Assembly (NCBI GenBank): GCA_947561715.1
Contig: OX387200.1
Span: forward strand, 14,262,501-14,326,500
DNA: 64,000 bases
Reading direction: 5' to 3'
DNA from: Ascidia mentula
Lineage: Eukaryota > Chordata > Ascidiacea > Phlebobranchia > Ascidiidae
A model generated the notes under the pieces. It was not told the origin of the DNA. It saw nothing but the letters and a program-made list of their open reading frames with translations, and did no database searches. The position numbers and the translations under genes are program-made. Below, one piece after another: positions 36,831 through 47,061 of the stretch (position 1 is its first letter; every line of letters begins with the position of its first letter).

Positions 36831-37727
36831 ATGATAGCCACAATGGCCTTTCAAAGAAAATGGGTGTCTGATTCAAATTTGGATAAACTGTGGCATGAAA
36901 CAATCGAAAAAAAGGAGGCCAACAAGCAAAGAAGATCGCCAGACTTCTGCAAGGAAGCTATTTTAAGTGCCACACTTAAAAGGATCTCCTCTGAAATGAT
37001 TATGCGTAGATTGTCCACACCATCATGTAACGGCGACTCTGACATTGAAACAGAAAAACAAACTATTACCATGCTGTCAAGGGTTACATGTGACAGCAGC
37101 TTTGAGGATGATGAAGGCATTAAAGTTTCATCCAGCATGAATTGTGATGACTTCGGGGATGTAGAATATACTTGTTCTGAAAAAGAAAACGCATTTTCTT
37201 TTGTAGACGATTTTTTACCGAGTTCCTCTGAGTTTACAGACATTTGCGACATTGATGGCGCTGCTATAGACATTAGTGATATTCAAACTTTTACACCAGA
37301 ATCACCAAAGCGTAAAAGAAATGAATTAGAAGAAGAAGATGACAATGTGCTTACAGTGCCAACACATATTGTTAATTCATCAGGTTCACCAGCAAAACGG
37401 CAGCGGTGCAAAGCAGTAACAAACAAAAATAACAAACTTAAAAGCAATCGAAAAAGAAGTCAAAGTCCCTCAGGAAGTCAAAAAGAAAAAACCCGCTGGA
37501 ATATTTCAACAGATGAAAAGAAAGGGGAGGGTTCTGATTCCATTGAAACAGTTGTGATACCTGTTAAATCAGTGGTAAACAGTATATCTGCACTATCCTT
37601 GGAAGTTAGTGATAATTGGAAAGCAAATGCCAATGGCTCATGGTGCATTGCTGAAAAAAACTCTGCGCATAAAGACACACTTGAACTAGATAATTTTTTT
37701 AATAATTTGAAGAAGGTTTCCTCGTAA
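36831..37727 (+). CDS. Putative SERTA-domain-like nuclear protein, 298 aa, intronless
   Basis: This is a single open exon of 299 codons, starting MIATMAFQRKW at 36831 (a second Met follows four codons later). Residues about 15-55 (DKLWHETIEKK then RRSPDFCKEAILSATLKRIS) resemble the SERTA motif of SERTAD1-4/CDCA4, with its pattern of hydrophobics, PDL/PDF and TL+RI. Vertebrate SERTAD coding regions are also intronless. The middle is acidic (IDGAAIDISDIQTFTPES), followed by basic stretches (KRKRNELEEEDD, PAKRQRC, NRKRSQSP) that look like nuclear signals. It ends LDNFFNNLKKVSS. Known SERTAD proteins bind cyclin/CDK or E2F-DP complexes and regulate transcription. The assignment is tentative, made from motif shape without a search. 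Confidence 0.5.
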   Translation: MIATMAFQRKWVSDSNLDKLWHETIEKKEANKQRRSPDFCKEAILSATLKRISSEMIMRRLSTPSCNGDSDIETEKQTITMLSRVTCDSSFEDDEGIKVSSSMNCDDFGDVEYTCSEKENAFSFVDDFLPSSSEFTDICDIDGAAIDISDIQTFTPESPKRKRNELEEEDDNVLTVPTHIVNSSGSPAKRQRCKAVTNKNNKLKSNRKRSQSPSGSQKEKTRWNISTDEKKGEGSDSIETVVIPVKSVVNSISALSLEVSDNWKANANGSWCIAEKNSAHKDTLELDNFFNNLKKVSS

Positions 37728-38973
37728 TATAATATAGTTTGGTAAAACGTCTATTTATGGAGTATGCATACACAAATAATCATGTTTGTAACATTGTTGG
37801 TAGATATTGTGCAATGGTAAAGAAAACGTTTGCTGAGACCACAGTCTAACATGTTTAAATTTTCTGCATTTTTACTGCAATTTCTATTATTGTATGACCA
37901 AATCGCTTTCTCGTGGATAATTTATTTCGTTGTCATATAATGCAGCTTTGGGGTCAAAAATTTGTCAACTGCCAAATAAATCTACATTTAAGTAAATGTT
38001 CTAATATTAAAATAGTATGTGTTTATAAAACTGGTTGGAAGTTTCTCCACTGTGCTTTTCAGCAGTCTTAAAAGTATTTATGTCAGAAATGGTTTGCCCA
38101 AAACCAAGAACTAAGACTATTGTTTGGTGATGTTATATTTATATTTTGATGCACCCAAGGGTGTTATTACTTTCTATTGATACTTTTTTATGCTTTGTGT
38201 CACTTAGTTGTTTAAATTACTTGCTGCAGGATACCATTTGCAAGTGCTCTTAACTGTTACTTGTGCCTATGGTACGACCCCTAACACTTGTGCTGCCTCA
38301 AATTAGTTGTACTGTGTTTCTAACCATTTGACATGTCTTGCCTGCAGGCAAATCTAGGCAATGTTGCTCCTGCCGGTTTGTTGGATTGAGTGATTTTGTA
38401 GCATTATTCAATGCAAATGGCCAGATCTGTTTCAAGTAAATGCTGCCCAACTACATGCTTTGTGATCCTTTAGGTACAAAGTACTTCACATATACTTTGG
38501 TTTGCCATAAGAAACATTTATGAAAAATGTATACCATGGTAGACTTTTTCCTGTGTACAATTTTTCTGCAAATCTTCATGCATGTCTCTTTGGTTTGGAA
38601 CATATAATGTTGCCCTCCTATTCTGAACTCTTCTGACATTACTTGTTTCATTTGTACTCACAACAAGCAGTGTAAGTGGACCATTTTTCAATTAAAAAAA
38701 CAAACGCTGAAACACAAATTATTGCACATTTTTTTGTTGAAATAGCGAAGCAAAAAATAGTTTTAGATTTTAGACCACAACTGTAGTTACACAGAAATCC
38801 CAAATATTTATTTTGCATTGGCAAGTACTTAAATACAACTAGAAAACAAACAGTGTAGTCCCACATGCATATAGTTACTCCAGATTCAATTTTTATTATG
38901 ACAACGATGATACTGTTGCTGATAATGCCTCTATAACACTTTTCCCAATTATAATAAAGCAGCACGAAAAAAT
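37728..38973. other. Convergent 3' flanks of the SERTA-like gene and PIK3R4
   Basis: The two genes converge here. AATAAA-like polyadenylation words occur in both directions, for example CAAATAAATC near 37974 for the plus gene. No exon is seen; the ORFs at 38451-38983 are unsupported. Confidence 0.5.
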
Positions 38974-41900
38974 TTACTTCCATATTTTGACCACACCATC
39001 CCTCGAGGTGGAAACAATAAACTTCTGGTTTACATGAAACAAGGCAAGGTCTGTGATTGTGTCATGGTGGTGAATAGGAACAGCATAATCACTGGAACGA
39101 ATATGTTTCTGTTCTCCAGCAGGCCGACTTGAATTTGGAGCAGTGACATCCTTCTCATCAACTCTTGTTCTGCAAAGTTGCTCCTGAATAACCCTGGTAC
39201 CCTCAACCAATCGGGTTTCATATGCAACATTGTACTGGCTTCGGCTGCTGGAGTGATCTGGTCCACACACCACCCTTGAATTCTGGGCTTGTGCCAGATC
39301 CCACAACCTTATTTTGCAATCGGTTCCTGCTGTATACAATTGACACCGGTCTCCACTCATGGATATCTGCAAACCATTGACCGAGTCATTGGTCTTTTGG
39401 GTCAGTGACAAGGGTGGTGCATTGCTTGCCCACAATGTCAGTTGACGTGTCCCGGTTTCAATGTCCCATACACTCACTTCATTGTTGCCTGTGACAACAG
39501 ACAGTACACAAGATGGCTGACCAGGGTGAGTGTAGATCTTTCTAACACCAGCTAGTGACGGATGAGTAAATTTTGTTATGGGCAGTTGAAATCGCAGGTC
39601 CCAGCAGTTGTGAACACCCCTTACAGTCCCAACACAAAGCCAGTGTTGCTTGGGGTCGATACAGAAAGTAGTTGGAAGCCCATGACTCAAATCTTGCTGC
39701 AACTCCCAAACTGGGTGCTTGGCCCGAACATCCAATGCAATGATGTTTCCATAGCTTGTTAGGAATACAATGACATTTGAATTAATAATTGATTTCATGT
39801 CAGTGATTCTCCCACATGTTTGTTGGTTAACAGGGTATGAAAACTGAACCCCAGAGTCCAAGAGTGGAGCTGCATCGGGTTTCTCACCTGTTGATTTTGA
39901 AATCATGGTTTGTACTGAAAGGGAATGAATATAACCATCATCAGAAGAACAAATGATTTGATCATCATTGCAAAATGTGACACATCGAAGGGCACTGCTA
40001 AACTTCTGACAAGAGGCTTTTGACCTGTTGACAATTGATTTTCCTTCCAACTTTGCAGTGTCCCACAACCGAAGAGACCTGTCTGTAGAAACTGTCACAA
40101 AGTAATCATGTGAAGGACTGACAGCTACCTTGTGGATTGGTCCTCTATGTTCGAACATGTGTGCAACAAGCAATCCTTTAGGCTGCCAATCGGAAACAGG
40201 TATAGCACTGGAGTTTTCAGCCTTTTCTTCTAAATGTCGTTGCATGACATCACTCTTGTAAAGATCCCTTCGGTGGTGAACAAGAGCCCTTAAGTCCAAT
40301 TTGCAGGATGCATACTTAAACTGAACCTCATTTTGTTTTGTGTCCGGAGTAGCAACAGGTGCTTGTGTGGCAGCTGTTTCTAGTTGTGACATAGAAACAG
40401 TCAAGTTGGAAGTGGCATCTTTTTTGCTGGAGGAATTTGTCTGTTGTTGTCCTTGCTGAAACCTTGACGTGTCTTTTCCAAACATAGTCTTCCATTCCTC
40501 ATTCATGTTTTGTGGCTGGTCTATTTTTTTTCGTGTGTTCTTTTTTTGCTGTTGCCTACTACTAGTGATGATGTGTATGCCAGACTCAGAGTCCTTGATC
40601 ATGTCAGCATGTCTTCGAAGGAAGGTGGAACCGAATGCCATAATATCTATTACACTGCCATCAGACCTTTCCTCACTATGCCATTCACCACTTGCGGCAT
40701 TGCTTCCACCCAGCAAGCGCTTTTGCTGCTTGGTTATAAATTTTTCAAGGCATAAGAGCATGTTTTCATCGTGCACAGACATGTCCTTCAAAATAAGCTT
40801 GCGAAAAATAGGTTCAGTTGTTTCATCCATCTGCTCTTCATCTGATGATTTCTCTGTATTTTCCGTATCTCGTTTAACTTTTCGCTTTTGTAAAACACAG
40901 AATAAGGATTTCACATTTGATGTGTGAAAAACATAGTCAAATACTGAGTGCCTTATAGGTGGGTGTACTGCACTCAAAAGGATTTCATGAACACCAGGTT
41001 GAACAACTGGAAATTTGAGGAGAGGTACCAGGCAGGGCACAATGTAGCATTGAACATCAATGTCATCAAGAACTTTAGAACAAGCACACAAAAAAGCAAC
41101 AGTGTTTTGTCTAATCCATTGGCAGGGGTGTACAAGAAATGAGACATTTTCTTTTACCAAATCACAAATAATTTGTTTTGGCATTAGTCCCAGTTCAGTC
41201 AAGTTGATTAGTGTTGTTAAAGCTTGGAACACAACAAATGTCTCACTATCATTAAGACCTTGCTGTAACAGAGGTTTTAAAAAGTGTGAGCTTTGCCACC
41301 CTACGTATGAAGCCACTGACACAAGACTGCTGAAGAAGGCGGCCCTTAGTCGCCAATTTTGTTTGTCATTTAGAAAAGTAATCATGTGGCTCAACAGCAC
41401 ATCATTGGCCTTTTGTCTCCCAAAAAAGTAACACAGACGAGGAACTGAAAACTCCAAAAGAGACTGCCTCACAGTTCCGTCCATGTCACTCAAAAGGACT
41501 TGTACCTGATTTTGAGTTGTGTGGCGCAGTACTTGAAGCTGTGTGTCATAGTTGGGCTGGTCACCACCAACTGCCGAAATGTAAGTGGAGTTTTGTGTTT
41601 GCTGGGGGCTGTCCAGAAACCATAGTGACCTTTCTGCAAAAACAGCAATGTTTTCAGCAAAACTTCGTCTTACAGGCACTGCTGGGTCTTGAGCACACAA
41701 TCCAATTCCAGGCAGAATGTACTCACTAAATATGTTTGATTCCCCACGTGGAACACCAGATACGAAGGTTAGGCAAGTCGCAAGTGCCCGAATGGCTTGT
41801 GCTCTAACTCTGGGAACACTGTCCCTTAACATGTCCATTAAATACGGCACAAACCGTTCCAAGATAACATCAGACTTTAGATGCCTTGAAAATTCAACCA

Positions 41901-43038
41901 AAATGTGCATTGCTTTTAATTTGCAGTTGCAGTATTTTAGTTGTCGCACACATGACAACAGCAGGGATGAAACAATGACAAGCGTTTCAGATGCATTGTG
42001 TTTCACAGTCAAGTTGAGTATGATTTTATCTAAGTCACCAAAGAGTGCAGAAACTATCTGATCAGCTGACAGCAAAGGTGGTTCACAGAATCTACCCAAA
42101 TAGTATTTCAAGTATGAATAAAATAGGTCTGGAAAAGCTTTGCCCTTCCACTGGGTCAGGTACTTTTCAGAAGTATATCTGTCAGAAGGGTCTACTTGAA
42201 TCATGTGTTCAACAAGTGAACGAATGTTTTCATCTTCAATTTTAGCCAGAATAGTTTCTGGCAATTCACCATTCTCACGGTAAGTGAGTAGCTGTGAGAG
42301 ATCAAATAATGATGATCCATCAGTAAAGATTTCTGCCAAAACACAACCAGCAGAAAATATATCCATGGCATGAGTAGCAGCGCTCTCACGTTCTGACATT
42401 TGCAATCCATTGGTAGCAAAAATTTGTGCATTATCTGTAAACCTTTCTGGTGCAATATAACATGTTCTGCGACGTGATGTATCGAAAAAATAATTGAAGT
42501 CAGCAGGATTGTCATCAGGTAAATAAGCTGGCTTGTAAGTGGCAAAATCAGAAAGAAGCAGCCAATTCCAGCTTGTGATCAAGATATTTTCACTCTTAAT
42601 ATCTCCATGCCATATTTTGCACTTTGCCATCTGGTTCAAAGCACAGAGAAGTTGAAAAGCAACCCATTTGCGCTCAATATTACTGTAAAATGGCCTTGTG
42701 CTTAAGCGGTCATATAAATTGTGCTTGATGTATTGTCTTACTAACAGTCCTGCACGGTCAGTAATGTGAGTTTGTTGAAACAAAAGACAATTGGATGCAT
42801 GGCGTAGCCAGCCATTTACATGCTCAACTTCATTCTTGTAATACTCCAGGTTAATAGTTGCATCGGGAACAACAAACACTTTAATCACAAGGTATCCTTC
42901 ATTGCATCTTGCCCTTGCAACTTTCATGAAACGAGTGCTTCCCAAACTTTTATCAAAAGCATATTCTGGTGTATCAGCTAAGTAGCTTTCAACCGTTTGT
43001 ATCTGAGAAGGGGCTGTTGCTGCAAGGGCATTGCCCAT
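38974..43038 (-). CDS. PIK3R4: PIK3R4/VPS15 regulatory subunit of class III PI3-kinase, 1354 aa, intronless
   Basis: VPS15 (p150) is the scaffold of the VPS34-Beclin complexes that make PI3P for endosomal sorting and autophagy. The start is MGNALAATAPSQIQ at 43038, giving an N-myristoylation signal as in VPS15; the ORF extends four codons upstream only through a non-ATG codon. An N-terminal protein-kinase domain shows the Lys strand YLVIKVFV, the catalytic loop WHGDIKSENILI and DFA in place of DFG, as in this family. Helical HEAT-type repeats fill the middle, and a C-terminal WD40 propeller is clear (DYFVTVSTDRSLRLWD, TAGTDCKIRLWD, ends VSTSRDGVVKIWK). The total length is close to human PIK3R4 (1358). 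The reading frame is uninterrupted over 4 kb, whereas every other long gene here is split by introns. Confidence 0.97.
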   Translation of the reverse strand: MGNALAATAPSQIQTVESYLADTPEYAFDKSLGSTRFMKVARARCNEGYLVIKVFVVPDATINLEYYKNEVEHVNGWLRHASNCLLFQQTHITDRAGLLVRQYIKHNLYDRLSTRPFYSNIERKWVAFQLLCALNQMAKCKIWHGDIKSENILITSWNWLLLSDFATYKPAYLPDDNPADFNYFFDTSRRRTCYIAPERFTDNAQIFATNGLQMSERESAATHAMDIFSAGCVLAEIFTDGSSLFDLSQLLTYRENGELPETILAKIEDENIRSLVEHMIQVDPSDRYTSEKYLTQWKGKAFPDLFYSYLKYYLGRFCEPPLLSADQIVSALFGDLDKIILNLTVKHNASETLVIVSSLLLSCVRQLKYCNCKLKAMHILVEFSRHLKSDVILERFVPYLMDMLRDSVPRVRAQAIRALATCLTFVSGVPRGESNIFSEYILPGIGLCAQDPAVPVRRSFAENIAVFAERSLWFLDSPQQTQNSTYISAVGGDQPNYDTQLQVLRHTTQNQVQVLLSDMDGTVRQSLLEFSVPRLCYFFGRQKANDVLLSHMITFLNDKQNWRLRAAFFSSLVSVASYVGWQSSHFLKPLLQQGLNDSETFVVFQALTTLINLTELGLMPKQIICDLVKENVSFLVHPCQWIRQNTVAFLCACSKVLDDIDVQCYIVPCLVPLLKFPVVQPGVHEILLSAVHPPIRHSVFDYVFHTSNVKSLFCVLQKRKVKRDTENTEKSSDEEQMDETTEPIFRKLILKDMSVHDENMLLCLEKFITKQQKRLLGGSNAASGEWHSEERSDGSVIDIMAFGSTFLRRHADMIKDSESGIHIITSSRQQQKKNTRKKIDQPQNMNEEWKTMFGKDTSRFQQGQQQTNSSSKKDATSNLTVSMSQLETAATQAPVATPDTKQNEVQFKYASCKLDLRALVHHRRDLYKSDVMQRHLEEKAENSSAIPVSDWQPKGLLVAHMFEHRGPIHKVAVSPSHDYFVTVSTDRSLRLWDTAKLEGKSIVNRSKASCQKFSSALRCVTFCNDDQIICSSDDGYIHSLSVQTMISKSTGEKPDAAPLLDSGVQFSYPVNQQTCGRITDMKSIINSNVIVFLTSYGNIIALDVRAKHPVWELQQDLSHGLPTTFCIDPKQHWLCVGTVRGVHNCWDLRFQLPITKFTHPSLAGVRKIYTHPGQPSCVLSVVTGNNEVSVWDIETGTRQLTLWASNAPPLSLTQKTNDSVNGLQISMSGDRCQLYTAGTDCKIRLWDLAQAQNSRVVCGPDHSSSRSQYNVAYETRLVEGTRVIQEQLCRTRVDEKDVTAPNSSRPAGEQKHIRSSDYAVPIHHHDTITDLALFHVNQKFIVSTSRDGVVKIWK

Positions 43039-46000
43039 GATTTTTAGCAAGCCACCTTAAAATTGTATATTCTGCACATGGAAAATATACATTAAAGGAA
43101 AAGGAATTCATGTGGATCTTTACCAATCTGTGACTCTTTTACAGCCACGGATTATGAAGATAGTTATTGCAGTTAAAGTACCTATTGTGCCCAAACTATA
43201 AATTACAGTCTCTGAAGCAACATGCAAAGATATTGCGTTTCGGCGATTTTACAATGTACTGAATGTAGATGCACAGTGAGGTTACATTTGGTTCAACAAA
43301 ATGCTCGGCGAAAAACTCAAATGATTACAGTTCTGTTATTTTTGGCTTGTGCGTAACATCTCATGAACAATAACCGCATTATGAACAGTATGGACTTTCA
43401 TGTTTTGATTCGGACTAGCTTCATTGCATTTTTTGCGCACCTCTTGCTGATTCATCTTTTCTTTCTGGATGGCAAGTTACACGAACTCACCGTTTTTGGC
43501 ACTAGAGCACAATTGTCGGAATTTTTCGAAAATGTTTGTTAGTTTTGTGAATATTTTCGCCCAAAAAGAAAAAATGTTATGAGCACCAATTTTATACACC
43601 TTCCTATATTTAGGTTTCGCCTTTATTCAACTTAAGTAACTCTGATATTGCGCGTAGTTGCTCAAAAGTTAAAAGCCTATTCATGGTTCCAACTTCGCGT
43701 CATCAATGGGTCTGACGTCACAATGCTGCAGTTAAAATTAGCCGAAAATACATTGGTTTTGATCAAAGTTATTTATTAAATCGGGTGTATTGCAGCTCTA
43801 AATCCTTTTGTGGGAAAAAATTTTACGTTTAGGCAAAGCAGAAGTTGTCGAAGCATATAAGTAGGCCTATCACGCACCAAAAAAATATATATATTTGCTT
43901 AGGTGAAGAAAAACATCTTGAATTAACTGCAACTATTGCGCGCTGGCAGCATTTTTACTGCGGTGAATAACTTGATCGTATGGAAACTGACTGCAGACGG
44001 ACACTAAAGCTTATGATGTTATTGTTATTGCGTACAACTAAGTTAGGAAAATTTCCTAAATTTTAATATCTTGATCAGAAATTTTTGAAGTGACGTAGAG
44101 AATTAGAAGAACACGTTTATATTTTTTTTTAGTTTTTTGTTATGCTGCGATTTTACCCACTATAACAAGACAGTATAATACGCGCACATCAATATAATGC
44201 GTAATACTACAATCTACGGAAGATGCTATACTACATGTGTGTTAACTACACGGGTCGCAAAGTTTTTTCCAAACTTGATCCACATATAAGTATGTGTAAA
44301 ACAGAAATCTGTGCGAATTTTAATGATTAGGCGTGAACAGGGCCACCGCCTGTTATTTTTGTTTCAAAAATTTGAGTTGAAATACTACACGAAATCGTAG
44401 CGTTAATATTCGCACAGATTTCTATGTTACTTAGGCTTGTATGTGGATCAAGTTTGGAAAAAACTTTGTGACCCGATGCAAAAGTATCTTCTACAATCTA
44501 CAGGTGTTAGATGTACCTTGAAGGTCAAGGAAATTTAACACTGGTGGTAAGTTAAGAACACTAAAAGGAACTTATACTGATTGTGTTTGCTGCGCTATTG
44601 GCGTCTGACTCGAAACGCCTATGTTTTTTTTCGGTGCCATTTAAGCTAGCTCTAATAGTTCTTGTTTATTTAGGCAACGTAGCAGTTTATCATACAACAT
44701 GTAAGGTATGAAATAAATCCGCCTGACACGCTTGAAATGACGTTCTAATAAGATTTATGTGAGGTCAGTTTCTGGCAATTTTTCATGTCATTAAAACACA
44801 TAAGATCGCGAGTAAGGGTTTCGAAAATTCACCAACGACAGGAACGCCAACATGAATCTTATTGAAAGGATACGTTTGAATTAAGGATGTTATAAACGGA
44901 AATTGTTTATATCAATGAAAACGTCAACATTCGTTTTTCGCACAACGTTAAAATTATCCTTAAGGAACATTTCTATGTGATTCTGGTCTGGGGCATTTTG
45001 GTTCTGAACCAATTAACTCATTACTAACACTGGGGATTTAAAACCGGTTTGATTAGTTTTACGGTCATAGCACACACCATTTTGTTTTTGTAACACAGCA
45101 TCGAGTTCTCAAAAACACGATGGCCGACAACAAACAAACTTTTATCAGATTATATCATGAAAAAAACAGCTTTACGCAGGTATTATGTAACAAACGGAAT
45201 GAACATTTTTTTCTAGAAATCCAACTGTCCTTTTGAAAGGACTTTTAGACTATATTAGTGGTATTATGACGACACAGACAGCATTGTTTTTAATTATTGA
45301 CTTGTATCATAACAACTAAGCAACGCCAAACGCGCTAGTTGCCTGTTCACTATGACCCTTCTGGTCGCCCATACTTCACAGGGTTGCCATTCCGAAAAAC
45401 CGTGTCTATTTTTTTGATTTGTGCTTATTTTCTATTTGCGTACTTAATTTGCTCATCTGAACGTTCATATTTTTTTCATCAAGTTTAGATTGGTATACCA
45501 ATAAAACTATAGTTTGTATGACGTAGTTCGATACACGTTTTTGACGCACCTATAGGTCGTTACAATTTAATTAATTTCGGCAATGTTTTTTTAGTCCTGG
45601 CCGATATACCTGCAATACAATATCACAAAAGCTAAATCTACAGCATATGCCAAAGGAAAAACAGAACATCATCTTACCAGCTTTTTGCATTCGTGGTAAA
45701 AACTCTTTGTATCCATAGTCCTAAATTAAAGAACGCATTTGTTATTTACAATTTTACCAAAAAAATGGACGACAGAATGCGAAAACAGTACAAGGCAAAT
45801 CTTTCCAACAACTGGCGAAATTTCTTCATTATTTCCATTATTCAATTTGCAATCTTCTCATGTGCTTTGCACGGAGAAGTAGTTGTCGTAACTACTTTTT
45901 CTAGTATGAGTTTATCTTTAGCAAATAATCAATAAACTGTTTACAAATATATCGCATTTCACATTCATAAGGATTGTAGTTCTCATCGACACGTCTAAAA

Positions 46001-47061
46001 AATTAATTTCGTAGCAGTTGCATGGGCTTTACTTTTGTTGGTTTTGCTGTTTTGCACGTTTGTGTGTCCATATTCAGATTCGGCCGAGTATTGAAATATC
46101 AGTAGCCTACTATTCTGCCGAAAACGAATATTTTATTTCTCACGTTATTCGTTAGCGCCTATGTGGGAGCATGTATTATCAATTCTGGGATGGGGGAAAA
46201 TGGAACAGGCACGATGCGAAAATGACTTGAGGGTTGAACTTTTGGAAAGACACGAGAGTCTCTTGAATTGTCAATGGAAAATAACAACGGCAAGCATATT
46301 AACCTTTAAAGTCAAAAAACCATACTGAGTTTTAAGTTGTTGGTTTGAAGCATCTTCTTACGAAGCAAAAATCTACAAAAAGAGTATTTAGTGACAAATT
46401 GTTTTAAAAGCTTGTTTTTGATCAAAAGCGAGTGTTATAGGGAATCCGATTTGTCATACTTCGAAACTTTTATTATTTTGTTTAAACTTGGTCTTTTGAA
46501 ACCGCTTTCTACTCTTTTACATTTATACCCGGTCTTTTAACTTACGCTACTTATCCTAAGACTCCTTGTCGCGTAATCGCAGCAATTATCTCTTTGTTTC
46601 TGCCTTGACTTTGATCACTTCCTATAAATTTGCCTCATTGCACAAATAAACAGCAGCCATGGTGCAAACTGAGACTTTTTTTGACAAGTTTGATGTTGGG
46701 TTCGCGTTGATGCAATTCCGTCAAAACCTTCCGACAAACCATTCGTGCTCTTTCACGTGTTTTGTCTGTCGCATGCATGGCTGTCTTCTTGTAGCTATAC
46801 CATAAAAGCGCTATTATTGCATCACAATGAGTTTTGGATTGTAATTGAGACGTTTGCAGGCAGCGATGTATTTGTTTCGAAATAAGCCAACTCCAATACT
46901 ATAAATAAGCAACACAAATTTGCAGCACATCACCAAACACACTCGACCGCTTTGGGCATTCAGTTTGCCTTGCGTTTGCAACGACGATATACGATATCAG
47001 TGTGAGTAAATATAACAGTTGCTCCGGGCCTCGATTGAGTCGTACCCGTTTGCGGTTAATT
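43039..47061. other. 4-kb intergenic region upstream of PIK3R4
   Basis: The only clear structure is the inverted-repeat element at 44251-44475. A 56-codon ORF near 45767-45934 (MDDRMRKQYKANLSNNW then a hydrophobic stretch) has no partner exon and is not called. A TATAAATA word occurs near 46900, but no gene follows it. TAGGCCTA occurs at 43862. The 3' flank of the MGAT4-like gene is at the right end. Confidence 0.5.
44251..44475. mobile_element. Fold-back MITE, 225 bp with ~75-bp inverted arms
   Basis: The left arm starts CGGGTCGCAAAGTTTTTTCC and the complement of the right arm starts CGGGTCACAAAGTTTTTTCC. They stay nearly identical through CAAACTTGATCCACATA and AGAAATCTGTGCGAAT, with about 75 bp in each arm and a small central loop. 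Similarity may continue weakly outside (GAAGATGCT / GAAGATACT). No target duplication is cl ear at the core ends. There is no coding capacity; as RNA it would form a long hairpin. Confidence 0.8.

Noticed and set aside
45693-45935. 80-residue ORF with a hydrophobic stretch
   Set aside because: It is an isolated ORF with no signal, partner exon or homology by eye; too weak to call a gene.
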